Source: Afipia carboxidovorans OM5
GTDB taxonomy: Bacteria; Pseudomonadota; Alphaproteobacteria; Rhizobiales; Xanthobacteraceae
Direction: 5' to 3'
Assembly (NCBI RefSeq): GCF_000218565.1
Contig: NC_015684.1
Location: forward strand, 2,294,001-2,358,000
Length of the DNA stretch: 64,000 bases
Shown: positions 53,048-61,410 of the stretch, one piece after another
Layout of the letters: the number at the start of each line of letters is the position of its first letter
How positions within the stretch are numbered: position 1 is the first letter of the stretch
The notes under the pieces: generated by a model
The model's database searches: none
The model's input: only the letters and a program-made list of their open reading frames with translations
Told to the model about the DNA's origin: nothing
Position numbers and translations under genes: made by a program

Positions 53048-53144
53048 AGGGGATAGCGGCCTGTCCCCCACCCGCGGTCCCCCGGCCCCAAAAGGCGTCT
53101 TCAGGGACATTCAACGGGCATACCCGCCCGGGCAGCCGGGGCGC

Positions 53145-53255
53145 CTACAGGCGGGCGCAGAAGACGATCAGGTTCAGCGAACAGGCCGCAAGCAGCACAA
53201 GCGTCAGAACGACGCCCACACGCTCACGGTCGGTTTTCAGAATCGGCTGTCTCAT
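53145..53255 (-). CDS. 36-residue single-span membrane protein
   Basis: Reads MRQPILKTDRERVG and then a strongly hydrophobic segment (VVLTLVLLAACSLNLIVF) ending CARL. A basic head followed by one membrane span is the usual shape of inner-membrane small proteins. An alternative start at 53261 adds two residues. I see no clear Shine-Dalgarno sequence, so the call is tentative. It lies upstream of glyA on the same strand, with no recognised family. Confidence 0.35.
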   Translation of the reverse strand: MRQPILKTDRERVGVVLTLVLLAACSLNLIVFCARL

Positions 53256-53369
53256 GGCCATGATGATGGAAAGAGTCCCGGCCAGAGTCCCGCGCTTTAT
53301 TTTTGAAAGGTGCGCCCCCGGATTCAGGACTCGTTTACCAGTCGATTCTCCCCTCGGAGGCCCTCGCCG

Positions 53370-53876
53370 CTACTTTGGGGCACCCTGCCCCGCGCTATCC
53401 CGGCGCTTTTGCAGGCTCTCGTTCCCGATGACGAGATCGGCCTTATCCGCCGCGGTCTTTTGCAATTGCAAGGTGATCCCGCCACCGAGATCCCAGGTGA
53501 ACGTCATGACCGGCTCCTGCCCTTCGACACGGGCCGGCTGCTTCCGGTACTGGCCGGACAGATCGTCGGCCAGCACCTGCGCCGTATCGGTGAGCTTCGT
53601 CAGTTCGAGCGTGGCACGCGAAATCGGCTGATCGCCGTCCGGCAGATATTGAAGCGTAAAATTACCACGGGATGTGCTGCAGACAGCTTCATGCGCCGCC
53701 GGCTGATCCTGACAGGTCCACTTCCGCGAGCGGCTGAGCGACTCGGCCTGCTTGTACGTCATGCCGGGAATGACCCCGAGCAGGTCGTGCTTGTCGTAGG
53801 CCTGGCGCGTCAGTCCGAATATCGCCACCCCAAGAAACGCGGCCGTCCCAAGGACGCCGATTTGAACTCTGTTCAT
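53370..53876 (-). CDS. Exported or membrane-anchored protein of unknown function
   Basis: A 168-residue protein with one N-terminal hydrophobic helix (VQIGVLGTAAFLGVAIFGL) that could be an uncleaved anchor, followed by a soluble periplasmic domain with two Cys (KWTCQ and EAVCS) likely to form a disulfide. A beta-rich C-terminal part contains FTWDLGGGITLQLQKT. I do not recognise the family. I chose ATG 53874-53876 because GGAGGG lies just upstream; a longer start at 53921 has no signal. Its upstream side carries the terminator of the LdtR-like gene. Confidence 0.65.
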   Translation of the reverse strand: MNRVQIGVLGTAAFLGVAIFGLTRQAYDKHDLLGVIPGMTYKQAESLSRSRKWTCQDQPAAHEAVCSTSRGNFTLQYLPDGDQPISRATLELTKLTDTAQVLADDLSGQYRKQPARVEGQEPVMTFTWDLGGGITLQLQKTAADKADLVIGNESLQKRRDSAGQGAPK

Positions 53877-53919
53877 GGTCCCTCCGCAGGCTAGGGCTAC
53901 TATGGCCTGCCGAAAAAGC

Positions 53920-53949
53920 AAACGGCCTCCTCATGCGAGGAGGCCGTTT
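53920..53949 (-). terminator. Terminator after the LdtR-like gene
   Basis: A 12-bp or longer perfect hairpin (AAACGGCCTCCT / AGGAGGCCGTTT, short loop) lies about 115 bases past the MarR gene stop. It is followed on that strand by TGCTTTTTCG. Confidence 0.8.
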
Positions 53950-54065
53950 CCTTGGAGGTCATCCAGTTTTAAACAGGCGGCGCATGACCGGCTTTTCCGC
54001 CGGAGCACGTGAGGAGCTTTGCAGCCCTTCCGTGCGCCTTCACGCCATCCTGCAATTCAAGGCAA

Positions 54066-54578
54066 TCAGAGCCGATAGAGGATCTGGTCGGTCCAGAAAC
54101 GCTCGAGCCGATGCAGCGACTTGTTCAGCGTGGCGAACTCGTCGTTCGAGATGCCGCCGACCTGCTCCACCGTCTTGACGTGCTTCTGGTAGAGCGCGTC
54201 GACGATGCGGCGAATCTCCTGACCCTGCTCGGTCAGGCTGATGCGCACCGAACGGCGATCAACGCGTGAACGCTGATGATCGAGGAAGCCCATCTCGACA
54301 AGCTTCTTCAGATTGTAGGAGACGTTCGAGCCGAGATAGTAACCGCGCGTGCGCAGTTCGCCAGCCGTGAGCTCCTTGTCGCCGATGTTGTAGAGGAGGA
54401 GCGCCTGCACCGAGTTGATATCGGAGCGGCCACGACGATCGAATTCGTCCTTGATGACGTCGAGCAGACGACGATGCAGACGTTCGACGAGCGTGAGAGC
54501 TTCGAGATAAAGCGGCTGGATCGGCGCCGACGTTTCATTGGCGGCAGGCATCACAGCTTTGGCTGCGGATTTCATCAT
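54066..54578 (-). CDS. ldtR: LdtR-like MarR-family regulator
   Basis: A 170-residue winged-helix regulator. The recognition region reads AGELRTRGYYLGSNVSYNLKKLVEMGFLDHQRSRVDRRSVRISLTEQG with the usual MarR wing. The sequence style and its location beside hemB match LdtR, known in Liberibacter and rhizobia as a regulator linked to L,D-transpeptidase and stress genes. The symbol is given on that basis and is not certain. The first of two adjacent ATGs (54576-54578) follows GGGGAAG. The upstream region has three TTTGATT repeats that could be its own sites. Confidence 0.85.
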   Translation of the reverse strand: MMKSAAKAVMPAANETSAPIQPLYLEALTLVERLHRRLLDVIKDEFDRRGRSDINSVQALLLYNIGDKELTAGELRTRGYYLGSNVSYNLKKLVEMGFLDHQRSRVDRRSVRISLTEQGQEIRRIVDALYQKHVKTVEQVGGISNDEFATLNKSLHRLERFWTDQILYRL

Positions 54579-54697
54579 GACACTTCCCCTGTCGTTTTTT
54601 ACGACTTATTCGACGAAACTTTTGTCCCGCCTGATGACCGCAAATTAGGGGGTGCATTTGAAGATGAGCTTAAATAACACAATAAAGAGAAGGTTTA

Positions 54698-54760
54698 TTT
54701 GATTGCGTAAACATTTGATTTAGCCAGCGTTTTCAGGGGTTTTCGTAACATTTGATTCAG
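54698..54760. promoter_or_regulatory. TTTGATT repeats upstream of the LdtR-like gene
   Basis: Three copies of TTTGATT lie at 54698, 54714 and 54751, the last two as AACATTTGATT-YAG spaced 37 bases apart. They are in an AT-rich stretch 120-180 bases before the regulator start. They look like direct-repeat binding sites, possibly for the regulator itself. Confidence 0.4.
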
Positions 54761-54859
54761 GAACGAAAGCCGCTGTTCACGCTTCGCTCCGGACTCTGTC
54801 GCATTCTGAACCGAAAGCGGCACAACGCTGAAAGGTTTCGTCAAGGATCAAGGCACGCG

Positions 54860-55354
54860 CTATGGCGGCCGTTCGCGCGCCGCCATCCATGCGAGCGCGA
54901 GATAAGCGGCGAGCAACACCGCCGCGAACACAACGACGAGAAAGTGTCCGCCGTAAATCGACGGAAACATGATCTCGACAACGGCAAGCGATACAATCGT
55001 GGTGAGCCACACCACTGCGCCCCATGGCGTTGCGAGCCACAGCCCGACAGCAGCGACAGGTTCGATCACCGCAAAATAAACGGTGGCTGCCTGCCACTGC
55101 ATCGTCTGCACTTCGAACGCGCCGTCCTGTCCGCCGAGGAACCCGGTGATCTGCGCCCAGTTGTAGAGACCCATGATCATCGCGATCACGGCCATCGCGC
55201 GCAGGAACATGACGAGGCGCGTCGTCCATGTCGTCTCGCCGGTCTCGACCTCACCGGTGAGCGAGGCCAGCCGGCCACGCTTCGCCGTCTGCTGGACGGG
55301 ATCGTTGACGCGCACCCTGTGCACTTTCCGCGAAGGCTCGAAATCGTCGTTCAT
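54860..55354 (-). CDS. Four-helix membrane protein (DUF6163-like)
   Basis: A 164-residue inner-membrane protein with a basic cytoplasmic N-terminus (about 40 residues) and four hydrophobic helices, the last ending LALAWMAARERPP. It resembles the DUF6163 proteins found beside the MarR/LdtR gene and hemB in Rhizobiales; that assignment is from memory of gene order. Function is unknown. It shares the strand with the LdtR-like gene but is 281 bases away, with regulatory repeats between, and it is divergent from hemB. Confidence 0.65.
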   Translation of the reverse strand: MNDDFEPSRKVHRVRVNDPVQQTAKRGRLASLTGEVETGETTWTTRLVMFLRAMAVIAMIMGLYNWAQITGFLGGQDGAFEVQTMQWQAATVYFAVIEPVAAVGLWLATPWGAVVWLTTIVSLAVVEIMFPSIYGGHFLVVVFAAVLLAAYLALAWMAARERPP

Positions 55355-55464
55355 GGGCCACAGCTTTGGTCGGTCGCCGCCATAAAATCAATCCAGATAT
55401 TCGGCCGCCTCGCGGTGACGCGGGCGGGACGGAATGATAAAGCTCACGTCAGGAGACCGACTTC

Positions 55465-56538
55465 ATGGCAATCAAATTCGGACGACCGATCGAAGCCCGC
55501 GACACTGCGCCCTCTTTCACCTCCGGCACAGACGCCTCGCCCGCAGCGCTGCATCTCACCACGCGGATGCGCCGCAACCGCAAGAGCGAATGGGCGCGCC
55601 GGCTCGTGCGCGAAAATGTGCTGACGACGGACGATCTGATCTGGCCGCTGTTTGCCGCAGATGGCGACAACAGGCGCGAGGCGGTTGCCTCGATGCCGGG
55701 CGTGGAACGGCTCAGCGTCGATCAATGCGTCCGCGATGCGGAGCGCGCGGCCAAGCTCGACATCCCGTGCATTGCCCTGTTCCCCTACACTGATCCTGCC
55801 TTGCGCGATCCGCAGGGTTCCGAGGCGCTGAACGCGGACAATCTGGTGTGCCGGACTGTTCGCGCCGTCAAGAAAGAGTTTCCCGATCTCGGCGTGCTGT
55901 GCGACGTGGCACTCGATCCGTTCACCAGCCATGGCCATGACGGTTTGTTGCGCGACGATGGCGTCATCATGAACGACGAGACGGTCGCCGTGCTTGCGCG
56001 TCAGGCGCTGGTGCAGGCGGAAGCCGGCTGCGACGTCATCGCACCTTCCGACATGATGGACGGCCGTATCGGCGCGATCCGCGATGCGCTCGACGCTGCG
56101 GGATTCGGCGATGTGCAGATCATGGCCTATGCGGCGAAATACGCCTCCGCCTTCTACGGCCCGTTCCGCGATGCGGTCGGCTCCGCGAAGGCGCTCACCG
56201 GCGACAAGCGCACCTATCAGATGGACCCGGCCAATTCCGACGAAGCGCTGCGCGAGGTCGAACTCGATATCGCCGAGGGCGCGGACATGGTGATGGTGAA
56301 GCCGGGCCTCCCCTATCTCGATATCCTGCGGCGAGTGAAGGACACCTTCGCGATGCCGACCTTCGCCTATCAGGTGTCCGGCGAGTACGCGATGCTGATG
56401 GCGGCGGCGAACAATGGCTGGCTCGACGGCGAACGCGCGATGATGGAAAGCCTGCTCGCGTTCAAGCGCGCCGGTGCTGACGGCGTTCTCACCTACTTCG
56501 CGCCGCGAGCGGCCGAGAAGCTGCGCACCAGGGGCTAA
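55465..56538 (+). CDS. hemB: Delta-aminolevulinic acid dehydratase (porphobilinogen synthase)
   Basis: Condenses two ALA molecules to porphobilinogen in heme synthesis. The 357-residue product has both active-site Lys residues (QIMAYAAKYASAFYGP and MVMVKPGLPYLDI). The metal-site loop reads CDVALDPFTSHGHDG with Asp in place of the Zn-binding Cys cluster, so it is the Mg-type enzyme typical of alphaproteobacteria. The ATG follows AGGAG. It is monocistronic and divergent from the DUF6163-like gene. Confidence 0.97.
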   Translation: MAIKFGRPIEARDTAPSFTSGTDASPAALHLTTRMRRNRKSEWARRLVRENVLTTDDLIWPLFAADGDNRREAVASMPGVERLSVDQCVRDAERAAKLDIPCIALFPYTDPALRDPQGSEALNADNLVCRTVRAVKKEFPDLGVLCDVALDPFTSHGHDGLLRDDGVIMNDETVAVLARQALVQAEAGCDVIAPSDMMDGRIGAIRDALDAAGFGDVQIMAYAAKYASAFYGPFRDAVGSAKALTGDKRTYQMDPANSDEALREVELDIAEGADMVMVKPGLPYLDILRRVKDTFAMPTFAYQVSGEYAMLMAAANNGWLDGERAMMESLLAFKRAGADGVLTYFAPRAAEKLRTRG

Positions 56539-56651
56539 CTCCCAAGCGCCGGCCACACTCAAAATTTTTGTCGCGCCGTCCCAGGCCATCTTGCGCTGCG
56601 GAAATGCATCGCCATGTCGCAGGAAGCCCCTCTTGGGGCAAGGAGGCGATG

Positions 56652-57191
56652 ATGTCGAATACGCAAGACTCGAATGGTGGTGCGTCGTGGCGGAACGAGC
56701 CCTATGGCTCGCGTGCTTACGAAGCCGAAACGCAAAGCAACCTCGCGCTTTACAGCGGCGTGCTGACCAAGCGTTTCGTCGCCTTCCTGATCGACCTTCT
56801 GGTGCTGTCGGTTCCGATCATCCTCGCCACGATCTTCATCGCGCTGTTCGGCGTGGTGACGCTCGGGCTCGGCTGGGCGCTGTTCTGGCTGGTGTCGCCA
56901 TTCTCGATCGTCTGGGCATTGCTCTATTACGGCCTTTCGCTCGGTGGAGCGCACTCGGCCACAGTTGGCATGCGGATGCTGGGAATCCATATGGAAACCC
57001 TGTCCGGCGAACCGCCCTATTTCCTGCTCGGCGTGATCCACGCGCTCGCCTACTGGTTCTCGGTGTCGTTCCTGACGCCGCTGATCGTGCTGGTCGGGTT
57101 CTTCAACCGGCGCGGCCAGTTGCTGCACGACCTCGTGCTCGGCACGGTGCTCGTGAACACGGCGGCAACCCAGCCTCCCCGTTCGTTCTGA
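56652..57191 (+). CDS. RDD-family membrane protein
   Basis: A 179-residue protein of the RDD family, named after conserved Arg-Asp-Asp positions; here they read LTKRFVAFLIDLLVL. There are three to four helices with a conserved GATVGMRMLGIHM-like segment (HSATVGMRMLGI) and a C-terminal LLHDLVLGTVLV. Family members are thought to transport ions or solutes but the role is open. The second of two ATGs (56652) is favoured by AAGGAGG five bases upstream. It lies 113 bases after hemB and 95 before bpt on the same strand. Confidence 0.88.
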   Translation: MSNTQDSNGGASWRNEPYGSRAYEAETQSNLALYSGVLTKRFVAFLIDLLVLSVPIILATIFIALFGVVTLGLGWALFWLVSPFSIVWALLYYGLSLGGAHSATVGMRMLGIHMETLSGEPPYFLLGVIHALAYWFSVSFLTPLIVLVGFFNRRGQLLHDLVLGTVLVNTAATQPPRSF

Positions 57192-57286
57192 TTGACGGGT
57201 GAAAGCGCGCGAGCGATGCTTGTCTCGTGAATCAAATCTGGCGGCGCGAGAGCGCGCCGCCTCCGGTCCGGAGTTGACGGCCTGAC

Positions 57287-58045
57287 GTGACGCAGCACTC
57301 GCGCAATACGCCGCAATTCTATCTGACGGCGCCGACACCCTGCCCGTATCTTGAAGGGTTTCAGGAACGTAAGGTTTTCACGCACCTCGTTGGCGACAAG
57401 GCCGGCGAGCTGAACGACCTTCTGACCCATGGCGGGTTCCGTCGCAGCCAGTCGATCGCCTATCGCCCCGCCTGCGATCTCTGCCGCGCCTGCGTCTCGG
57501 TTCGCGTCATCGCCGGTGAGTTCGAACCGTCACGGAACCTGCGCAAGGTGCTCCACCGCAACGCCGACCTCGTCGGCGAGATGCGCAACGCGGTTCCGAC
57601 CTCCGAACAATATTCGATCTTCCGCGCCTACCTCGATGCCCGCCACCACGATGGCGGCATGGCGGACATGACCGTGCTCGACTACGCGATGATGGTGGAG
57701 GATACCCACGTCACCACTCGTATCGTCGAATATCGCAGGCGAACAGATAGTGGCAAACAAGGTGGCGAGCTTGTCGCTGCTGCGCTCACCGATGTTCTCG
57801 GCGACGGGCTGTCGATGGTCTATTCGTTCTTCGATCCCGACGTGGACGACCGCTCGCTCGGCACTTTCATGATCCTCGATCACATCGCGCGGGCGCGCAG
57901 CATGGGCCTGCCGTACGTCTATCTCGGCTACTGGATCGAGGGTTCCAGCAAGATGAGCTACAAGGCCCGCTTTCTGCCCCAGCAGCGGCTGTCGCCGAAC
58001 GGATGGCTGCGCGTCGACGCCACCGGCATTGCCACTCAGGACTGA
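57287..58045 (+). CDS. bpt: Aspartate/glutamate leucyltransferase (Bpt)
   Basis: Adds leucine from Leu-tRNA to N-terminal Asp or Glu of proteins, marking them for ClpAP/ClpS degradation (N-end rule). The 252 residues match the Bpt family: CPYLEGFQERKVFTHLVG, the Cys-rich RPACDLCRACVSVRV segment, SLGTFMILDHIARARSMGLPYVYLGYWI and KARFLPQQRL. The start is GTG 57287, the first in frame with the family N-terminus. It stands downstream of the RDD gene; no ClpS gene is near. Confidence 0.95.
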   Translation: MTQHSRNTPQFYLTAPTPCPYLEGFQERKVFTHLVGDKAGELNDLLTHGGFRRSQSIAYRPACDLCRACVSVRVIAGEFEPSRNLRKVLHRNADLVGEMRNAVPTSEQYSIFRAYLDARHHDGGMADMTVLDYAMMVEDTHVTTRIVEYRRRTDSGKQGGELVAAALTDVLGDGLSMVYSFFDPDVDDRSLGTFMILDHIARARSMGLPYVYLGYWIEGSSKMSYKARFLPQQRLSPNGWLRVDATGIATQD

Positions 58046-58200
58046 GCCGCACGTCTCCCGATCAATCGCCCGCAGCTTCTCCCCCAACGTCAAGCGTCTT
58101 TTCGCCGCGCATCCATTGCCTTGGGCGGCGTCTTGTCACGCGGCGTCCGCTCGTGAACAATTCGCCGTTCGGATCACACAGGCTTTTCACGGGAGAAATC

Positions 58201-59190
58201 ATGATCAGACGATATATTTCCCTCGCAACCCTTGCGCTGAGTTTGACGGCTGCCATTCCCGCCTTCGCAGCCTCGCAGGACAAATACACGCTACCTGAGC
58301 CCTATCTCGGCATGGAAAAGGCCTACCTCACGGAAATGCCCGATCTTCAGAAGGTCATGGACGTCATGATCGCGACCGAAGAACGGCAGGTGAAGGATCC
58401 GACGCAGGACATCCTGCACAACCGGCTGTGCGCGGCCTTCGTCTACAAGATGGCGATGGACCAGAAGATGCCGGATGCCGACCGCAAGAAGGCCCTTGCC
58501 GGCGACCTCTTGCACAACATCGCCAAGGAGGAGAAGGAAGCCGTGCTGACCGACACGGCGCAACTGACGAAGGCACGCGACATGGTCACCGCCCTGAAGC
58601 AGGCCGGCTATCTGAAAAACTCGCCGCGCTTCTGGAGTGACGAGCAGGTTCTGACCAATCCCAAGATCGGCGGCAACCGCGCGCTGATCCACCACATCAC
58701 CGGTGCCGTCATGGCCGGCGAGATGCTGAAGGAGATCGGCAGTTTCCAGAAGGCCGACATCGAAGCCATTCAGGCTGCGATCGTCGAGCATTCGACCGGT
58801 TACTGGTACTTCCGTGCCTCGATTGACAAAGCGGCTGGCAAGCAAGGCGCCTGGGAAAGCGTCTACCCCGAGCCGGAAAACGACATCGCAAAATTTACGC
58901 ACGATGCCGACCTGATCTCGCAGTTCGTGCCTGAATCCGTGGTGCCGGATGGCAGCAAGTGGCGCGAGCTCGCCAAGAAGCGCTGGGGCGCCAAGACGCC
59001 TCAGGAGGAAGGCCACATCGTCTATTACGTCTTTCAGCGTCTGTTTGACGAAGCCAAGACTCCATCCGGCAAGAAGATGGCGCGCGAACGATGGAATCAG
59101 ATCGCCCCTGCCCTTGTGAAGCTCACAGGCCTCAAGGATGGCGAGGATCCGACCAAGGTGCTCGGCGTACCAGCGGTGTTCTCAAACTAA
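58201..59190 (+). CDS. Exported HD-domain-like protein of unknown function
   Basis: A 329-residue protein with a clear signal peptide (RRYISLATLALSLTAAIPAFA, probable cleavage at AFA-A), so it should be periplasmic. The mature part shows an HD-phosphohydrolase-like order of motifs: LHNRL, LLHNIAKEE (HN where HD is usual), NRALIHHITGAVMAGEML, AAIVEHSTGYW and THDADLISQF. Most positions for a metal-binding HD site are present, though the first Asp is Asn. HD enzymes are normally cytosolic, which makes export notable. I cannot name a substrate. The ATG at 58201 follows GGGAG. It stands alone between bpt and mntH. Confidence 0.75.
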   Translation: MIRRYISLATLALSLTAAIPAFAASQDKYTLPEPYLGMEKAYLTEMPDLQKVMDVMIATEERQVKDPTQDILHNRLCAAFVYKMAMDQKMPDADRKKALAGDLLHNIAKEEKEAVLTDTAQLTKARDMVTALKQAGYLKNSPRFWSDEQVLTNPKIGGNRALIHHITGAVMAGEMLKEIGSFQKADIEAIQAAIVEHSTGYWYFRASIDKAAGKQGAWESVYPEPENDIAKFTHDADLISQFVPESVVPDGSKWRELAKKRWGAKTPQEEGHIVYYVFQRLFDEAKTPSGKKMARERWNQIAPALVKLTGLKDGEDPTKVLGVPAVFSN

Positions 59191-59244
59191 AAACGCGCTT
59201 GCGTCAGCATCGCTCACATCAACCAAGCCTGCTCCTCGATTTCG

Positions 59245-60621
59245 TCAGCCACCGGCGATGAAATCGAGGACCAGCTTCGCGTTCAGGATAATCACCACCG
59301 CCGCCGTCACCGCGGCCGCCAATGTAAGCCAGCGCGGTGCGACGAACACGCCCATCTTGGCACGGCTGCCGGTGAACATCACAAGCGGCACGATTGCGAA
59401 CGGCAATTGCAGGCTCAGGATCACCTGACTGAGGATCAGGAGTTCGCCCGAGCCTTTCGGCCCGTACCAGATCGTCACCAATGCCGCCGGCACGATGGCG
59501 ATGGCACGCGTGATCAGCCGTCTCATCCACGGCGCGATGCGGATATTGATGAAGCCTTCCATCACAATCTGGCCAGAGAGCGTGGCCGTCACCGTCGAGT
59601 TCAGTCCGCAGCACAACAGCGCGATGCCGAACAAGGTCGGCGCCCCCGCTGAGCCCAGCATCGGCGCAAGCAACGCGTGGGCGCGATCGAGCTCCGCCAC
59701 GTCATGATTACCTGCCGCATTGAAGGTTGCCGCCGCGAGGATCAGGATCGAGGCATTGATGGTGAGCGCAAGGCACAGCGCGAACGTCGAGTCGATGGTT
59801 GAAAGCTTGATCGCCTCGCGTTTCTCCGCTTCGCTCGAGCCGTAACCACGCGTCTGCACGAGACCCGAGTGCAGATAAAGGTTATGCGGCATCACGGTGG
59901 CGCCGAGAATACCGAGCGCGAGATAGAGCATGTCGGGATTGCGCACGATCTCGGTCGTCGGCGCAAAGCCCCGGATCACCGCGCCCCAATCAGGATTTGC
60001 CAGCGCAATCTGGATCGCAAAGCACGCCGCGATGACGCCGAGCAGCGCGACGACGAACGCTTCCACCCAGCGGAAGCCCAGCGCCTGCAATGCAAGGATG
60101 AGAAACACGTCGAGCGCGGTGATCAGAACGCCGATCTCGAGCGGAATGCCGAATAACAAGTTCAATCCGATGGCGGTACCGATGATCTCCGCAAGGTCGG
60201 TGGCGCTGATCGCAATCTCCGCGAACAGCCATAGCGGCCAGCTCACCCATTTCGGGAACGCGTCGCGGCAGGCCTGCGCCAGATCCCGGCCCGCGCCGAC
60301 GCCAAGCCGTGCGCACAGCGATTGCAGGATGATCGCCATGATGTTGGAGATCAGCGCGACAGACAGCAGCGCGTAGCCGAATTTCGAGCCACCGGCGAGC
60401 GAGGTCGCCCAATTGCCCGGGTCCATGTAGCCGACGGCGACAAGGTAGCCCGGCCCGAGGAACGCCAGCAGCTTGCCCCAGAACGTGCCGCTCCGGCGCA
60501 CGCGGATCGAGCCGAAGACGTCGGACAGCGACGGCTCGCTGTTCGCCAAGCGCCAGCCGCGCCCTGCCACCGCAGGGTCCGTTTTTTGGGGAATCCGCGC
60601 ATCCATGCCCATAGGATGCAT
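59245..60621 (-). CDS. mntH: Nramp-family Mn2+/divalent metal transporter
   Basis: A proton-coupled importer of manganese and iron with eleven membrane helices. The 458-residue product has the first-helix metal motif MDPGNWATS, the sixth-helix MPHNLYLHSGLVQTR motif and a long N-terminal cytoplasmic region (about 50 residues) before helix 1. Both metal-coordinating motifs are intact. The start may be ATG 60621 or ATG 60606. A TGCAA-N5-TTGCA dyad just upstream resembles a Mur (manganese-responsive Fur-type) operator. It is convergent with the HD-like gene. Confidence 0.95.
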   Translation of the reverse strand: MHPMGMDARIPQKTDPAVAGRGWRLANSEPSLSDVFGSIRVRRSGTFWGKLLAFLGPGYLVAVGYMDPGNWATSLAGGSKFGYALLSVALISNIMAIILQSLCARLGVGAGRDLAQACRDAFPKWVSWPLWLFAEIAISATDLAEIIGTAIGLNLLFGIPLEIGVLITALDVFLILALQALGFRWVEAFVVALLGVIAACFAIQIALANPDWGAVIRGFAPTTEIVRNPDMLYLALGILGATVMPHNLYLHSGLVQTRGYGSSEAEKREAIKLSTIDSTFALCLALTINASILILAAATFNAAGNHDVAELDRAHALLAPMLGSAGAPTLFGIALLCCGLNSTVTATLSGQIVMEGFINIRIAPWMRRLITRAIAIVPAALVTIWYGPKGSGELLILSQVILSLQLPFAIVPLVMFTGSRAKMGVFVAPRWLTLAAAVTAAVVIILNAKLVLDFIAGG

Positions 60622-60636
60622 GACCCTGTTACCATA

Positions 60637-60651
60637 TGCAAGTGATTTGCA
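60637..60651 (-). promoter_or_regulatory. Mur-like operator of mntH
   Basis: On the mntH strand TGCAA-ATCAC-TTGCA is a perfect 5-bp inverted repeat, 15-30 bases before the start codon. It has the shape of the alphaproteobacterial manganese-responsive Mur site. The assignment is by similarity only. Confidence 0.5.
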
Positions 60652-60657
60652 GAAGCG

Positions 60658-61152
60658 TTAGCTTGCTTTCTGGTCGTCACCCGGCTGTTTCGGAGCAATC
60701 GGCGTGAACTGGCAGCGGTCGGGCTTGAGGTCGATCAGGGGCGTCCCGTCGAGGCAGTCGAGCCCCTGCACCGTGACGATGTTGCCTTCGACCTTCACGA
60801 GCCTGGCGACCGAGGTACCGATCGGATTGGGCCGCACCGGCGAGCGCAGCGAGAAGGTGCCGTGTACGTTCTTGTCGCTTGCCGGGCTTTGCAGCACGAG
60901 GTCGCGCCGCGACTGGTGCAGCCAGTACAGCACCTCGACGTTGGAATATTTCTCGAGCCCCCTCAGCGCCGCGACCCACGGCTCGAAAATCTCAAGCTGG
61001 CATTCGGGGCCGTTCTGCCGCCCCTGCCGCGGGGTCATCATCCGATCGGTCCACGGGGTGTGGATACGACCGATGAAGGTCAACCCGGCATCGGTCGGCG
61101 GCGGCGGCGTAATGGCCACCTCACCTTCGCGGATTTCATTCAGACGAACCAT
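60658..61152 (-). CDS. trmO: tRNA (Thr-GGU) A37 N6-methyltransferase TrmO
   Basis: A SAM-dependent enzyme of the TsaA/TrmO beta-barrel family that methylates t6A37 in tRNA-Thr. The 164-residue product has IGRIHTPWTDR at the start, CQLEIFEPWVAALRGLEKYSNVEVLYWLHQSRRD, and the conserved VHGTFSLRSPVRPNPIGTSVARL and LDCLDGTPLIDLKP blocks, which bind SAM. The ATG at 61150-61152 (MVRLNEIREG) is favoured over 61281 since the extra 43 residues are not conserved. It lies between parC and mntH on the same strand. Confidence 0.93.
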   Translation of the reverse strand: MVRLNEIREGEVAITPPPPTDAGLTFIGRIHTPWTDRMMTPRQGRQNGPECQLEIFEPWVAALRGLEKYSNVEVLYWLHQSRRDLVLQSPASDKNVHGTFSLRSPVRPNPIGTSVARLVKVEGNIVTVQGLDCLDGTPLIDLKPDRCQFTPIAPKQPGDDQKAS

Positions 61153-61188
61153 GCGGCATCCCCCAGACTTCAAGCACAGCAGAACCTT

Positions 61189-61340
61189 ACTCCCTCGCGC
61201 CGCCCGCGGGGAGAGGCAATCATAAACAGGAAGCGTGGTGCCAGGCATTGAGAAAGCGCAACGCCCTTGCCCGATCATCACTGCGCGTCGCAGATGTGCA
61301 CTGATGGCAAGTGGCCTCTCCCCGTCAGCAGGGAGAGGTG
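61189..61340. other. Hairpin-rich spacer between parC and trmO
   Basis: The 258-base parC-trmO gap holds two small hairpins of the CTCTCCC/GGGAGAG kind (around 61189-61218 and 61315-61338). The second is perfect over eight bases. It then contains the inverted dispersed repeat at 61362-61410. A third hairpin of this kind occurs at 21319-21341. The pair here may act as the parC terminator; no gene is seen. Confidence 0.5.
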
Positions 61341-61361
61341 CAACGTTTTTAGATTTTTATC

Positions 61362-61410
61362 TGACGCGTTTTCTTCACGCGAACCGGTTTCCACTTCGCT
61401 TGAAAACGCT
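61362..61410 (-). repeat. Dispersed 49-bp repeat, copy 2 (inverted)
   Basis: The reverse complement matches 44695-44743 at 47 of 49 positions. It abuts the parC stop codon directly, so its edge may have moved the parC end or may be a processing or termination site. Confidence 0.85.
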
